Source: Paraspadella gotoi
Lineage: Eukaryota > Chaetognatha
Reading direction: 5' to 3'
Length of the DNA stretch: 64,000 nt
Assembly: GCA_051294375.1 (NCBI GenBank)
Contig: CM119265.1
Coordinates: 14,252,124 to 14,316,123, forward strand
In this document: positions 62,085 to 64,000 of the stretch, piece by piece
Position numbering within the stretch: the first letter of the stretch is position 1
Layout: the number at the start of each line of letters is the position of its first letter
Position numbers and translations under genes: made by a program
Notes under the pieces: model-generated
Told to the model about the DNA's origin: nothing
What the model saw: the letters and a program-made list of their open reading frames with translations, nothing else
Databases searched by the model: none

Positions 62085-62920
62085 ACACTGAGGCGAAAAA
62101 AAAGACAACTTCTTAACATCGAAAAAACCGTATTGGCATAGACGCTGAATATCTACTAAGAATATAGAAACTTAATAACAATGCTATATTGATAGGACCA
62201 ACTCCCGTAAAATTGTACATTAGCAAAGCTATTATTTATAATATTTCGACTATTAGAAAAAAAAAAAAAAAAATATATTTCTTAATAAATATCTAATCAA
62301 TCATCTTTCAAAAACAAATTTATATTACCTCCTCTTGATCTATTAATATTCTATGCCATCACCAGATGGACTAAAAATTAATTACTCTCTCTATGGTGCG
62401 TCCCTATCACCACAGATGGCATTAAACGCTGATTTCTTTCGCAGCCGCCTCAGTGGACTAATGCACCATCCCAATGTCGCTCCGCTGGTTCGACCCTGAG
62501 GTTGTCAATGCAGAAAGTAGAATGCGCCGAGCAGTAACCCGCCCTGTTAGGCCAAGGGCCTACTGCCGATCAAAAGCTCTGGACAATAGAGAACATGCTG
62601 TTCGCGTTGGCCAGAGGTGAAAGCCTGTGTTGCGTGCATGTCGCTTGGCCTCCGCTCCGTCCTAGCTAAAACCTGAGTCCTCAATATCGCCGAGTTCGGA
62701 GGCGTGGGATGGCCGGACAGTTGCCGATCCGAACACGCAAAACTGGGTAGAGGGGGGGTCAGGGGCGAAAGGAGATGCATAATACTCCTTCTGCCATTGT
62801 ATGTGGTTGAGCTTTACGCCAGCTGCCACCTTCCCGCATAGAGGACCAAGCCAGCCAATAGAAGGATGAGCGTTGCAGGTGTTTTCCGTACGAGTTGACA
62901 TCGCACAGGCGTGTCATCCC
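62085..62920 (+). mobile_element. SINE-like composite, inverted copy of 58.9-59.7 kb
   Basis: Reads 'cgaaaaaaccgtattggcat', 'cctcagtggactaatgcacc', 'ggttcgaccctgaggttgtc' (B-box-like), 'gggcctactgccgatc', and 'atactccttctgccattg', each the reverse complement of the 59.0-59.7 kb composite, with more substitutions. No protein coding. Confidence 0.6.
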
Positions 62921-63221
62921 CGTCTTTGGAATACATGTGTAGCTTCGCGCTCTCGTCATGTGAGAGATTCTCGGAGGGAGGACTCCCGCGCTCTGGCGCG
63001 CTCTCTAATTCACCGCCAGATGCGCATTAAAACGGTTTTTCATTTCGCCCAGTATACGCGACGCCTTCGCATCTCCTAGGCCGTAAAGTGACACCAAAGG
63101 GCCATTCCCAAAATCTGCGCCTATGACGTCGCCCTGCTCTCCGGTTCCGACCTTGAAGGTTGTCTAATTGCTAGACAAACATTGGGAATGCGAAACAAAA
63201 AAAACCTCGTGGAGGAAATCA

Positions 63222-63340
63222 CCAAAGCCTGTCCAAGTTCTACCCGCCTGTAAAGAAAGGAAGTGGCAAGATAGCTTACTTACTAAATGAATAGATAATT
63301 TTTATATAGGTCCTGTACCAATGTCATTATAAAAACTAAA
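63222..63340. repeat. Fragment of the 23.2/26.7 kb repeat
   Basis: 'gcctgtccaagt', 'ggcaagatagcttacttactaaatgaatagataatttttata', and 'tgtaccaatgtcat' match the 3' half of 26,583-26,905 in the same orientation. Confidence 0.65.
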
Positions 63341-63407
63341 GCATCAGCGTTGTTCGTAAATCGCCAGTAGTTCCCGCAATACGTCGTGCGCCTCACTAGC
63401 TAATCGG

Positions 63408-64000
63408 ATGAAGGAAGACTCCGCCTTCACGCGAAAATCTCTTCATCGATCTCTCGACGCGCCCGCCCCAGTCAAAGTCGTGACGTCGACGACGCACCCC
63501 TGGCGGAGGAAGGAAAAGACGATCGTGGAACGCACAGTACCACCCAAACATCGACACTCCACTTGGAGGATGGGGAACGGTCTGGTGGCTGACTTTATAT
63601 CTTTGCTTTGTGACCATCTGACATTTTTTTCCCCTTTCCCATTAATCAATTAAGCTTACGATTCTTTTCTCGATCCACCTGTAATACTCCTGGACACAGC
63701 GGTCCGGACACTCCACTTAAAGATTATGCAACCTGTCCAAGTCCGGAACGGCCAACGCTCCGTCGTGACGATTCCACTTAGTGAGGCCACGTCACCCTGA
63801 GCGTTCCGCCGCAGAGATGCTCCGATCCGTAGATCCAATTGTATAAGCTCAACGCTGACCTGTTGGATCCAAATTTAAAATATAAAAGTCAATTTCTATT
63901 TTTTTTTCACTTCCATTGAAACACTGGCGCATTTCTAGAACCCCCTCCTCGACCTAGCGGAGAGGGAGAAGACGTCGAGACAGAACTACCCTCAAACCCG
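63408..64000 (+). CDS. Unrecognised gene, first exons, running off the right edge
   Basis: Not recognised. Three exons chain with matching phases: 63408-63579 (the frame is open back to about 63,368, so the start is uncertain), 63655-63780, and 63939->64000. The intron acceptors have good pyrimidine tracts (catttttttcccctttccc...attaag and ttttttttcacttcc...ttctag). The second donor is A|GTGAGG; the first (G|GTCTGG) is weaker. The predicted protein is basic at first (HPWRRKEKTIVERTVPPKH), then has a beta-like segment (ILLDTAVRTLHLKIMQPVQV, SVVTIPL), then an acidic Pro-rich stretch at the edge (PPPRPSGEGEDVETELP). High GC compared with flanking repeats supports coding DNA. An alternative minus-strand reading exists but needs a frame break. 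Confidence 0.5.

Larger units (their letters stand above)
54900..63370. other. Gene-free repeat-rich intergenic region
   Basis: 8.5 kb without a supportable coding gene. It contains an unexplained GC-richer block at 55,260-55,460, repeat copies at 55,990-56,270 and 57,300-57,780, CT-rich tracts (56,610-56,630, 56,735-56,755, 61,300-61,320), SINE-like composites at 58,690-59,700 and 62,085-62,920, a 25-N gap at 59,808-59,832, and a repeat fragment at 63,222-63,340. The rest is plain AT-rich DNA. Confidence 0.6.

Noticed and set aside
63330-63840. Minus-strand gene reading over the right-edge GC-rich region
   Set aside because: Frames look coding-like but need an in-frame stop to be bypassed or a GC-rich intron without a pyrimidine tract; the plus-strand chain is phase-perfect. 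Not fully excluded.

Overview
This is a stretch of an animal (invertebrate metazoan) nuclear genome. The evidence is compact protein-coding exons separated by many AT-rich GT-AG introns (often 55-90 nt, sometimes 1-3 kb and full of repeats), animal-type gene families, non-LTR and TIR transposon debris, tRNA-derived SINE-like repeats, and short N-gaps typical of a draft scaffold. I cannot name the phylum. The genes were rebuilt exon by exon; in every recognised gene the splice phases close and the reading frame stays open from ATG to stop (or to the window edge).

Layout. Minus strand, positions 1-32,607: (1) the 5' two-thirds of a RABGAP1/RABGAP1L Rab-GTPase activating protein (1-4,510, running off the left edge); (2) a complete cytosolic-type aspartate aminotransferase (5,104-8,240); (3) a complete TTC39-family TPR protein (9,527-12,667); (4) a complete inositol polyphosphate multikinase, IPMK (14,845-17,560); (5) a complete SPO11 meiotic endonuclease (17,713-19,211); (6) a complete RNA polymerase I second-largest subunit, POLR1B/RPA2 (19,308-32,607). 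An unrecognised coiled-coil gene (21,002-22,832, plus strand) lies inside the last intron of POLR1B. Plus strand, 37,278-54,470: one very large C2H2 zinc-finger protein (about 3,549 aa) with RGG, poly-proline and Lys/Glu-rich coiled-coil regions. The right edge (63,408-64,000, plus) holds the first three exons of an unrecognised gene.

The most interesting signal is the POLR1B-SPO11-IPMK cluster. The three genes lie head-to-tail on one strand with only 96 bp and 152 bp between stop and next ATG, and each gap contains a good 3' splice acceptor (pyrimidine tract plus AG) 37-46 nt upstream of the next ATG. That is the architecture expected of an operon resolved by spliced-leader trans-splicing. 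Several junctions (one each in AAT, SPO11, the nested gene and the zinc-finger gene) are best explained as GC-AG introns.

Non-coding space is rich in repeats: degenerate non-LTR retrotransposon 3' ends, two TIR-bounded elements with telomere-like CCCTAA-type interiors, a roughly 130-nt-armed inverted repeat, inverted repeat copies in different POLR1B introns, a CAGGGAGGTCCAGCT-like TIR family, and SINE-like composites in inverted orientation between 58.7 and 62.9 kb. The genes serve unrelated housekeeping or meiotic roles (vesicle traffic, amino-acid metabolism, inositol phosphate signalling, meiotic recombination, rRNA transcription), so the clustering more likely reflects expression architecture than a shared pathway.
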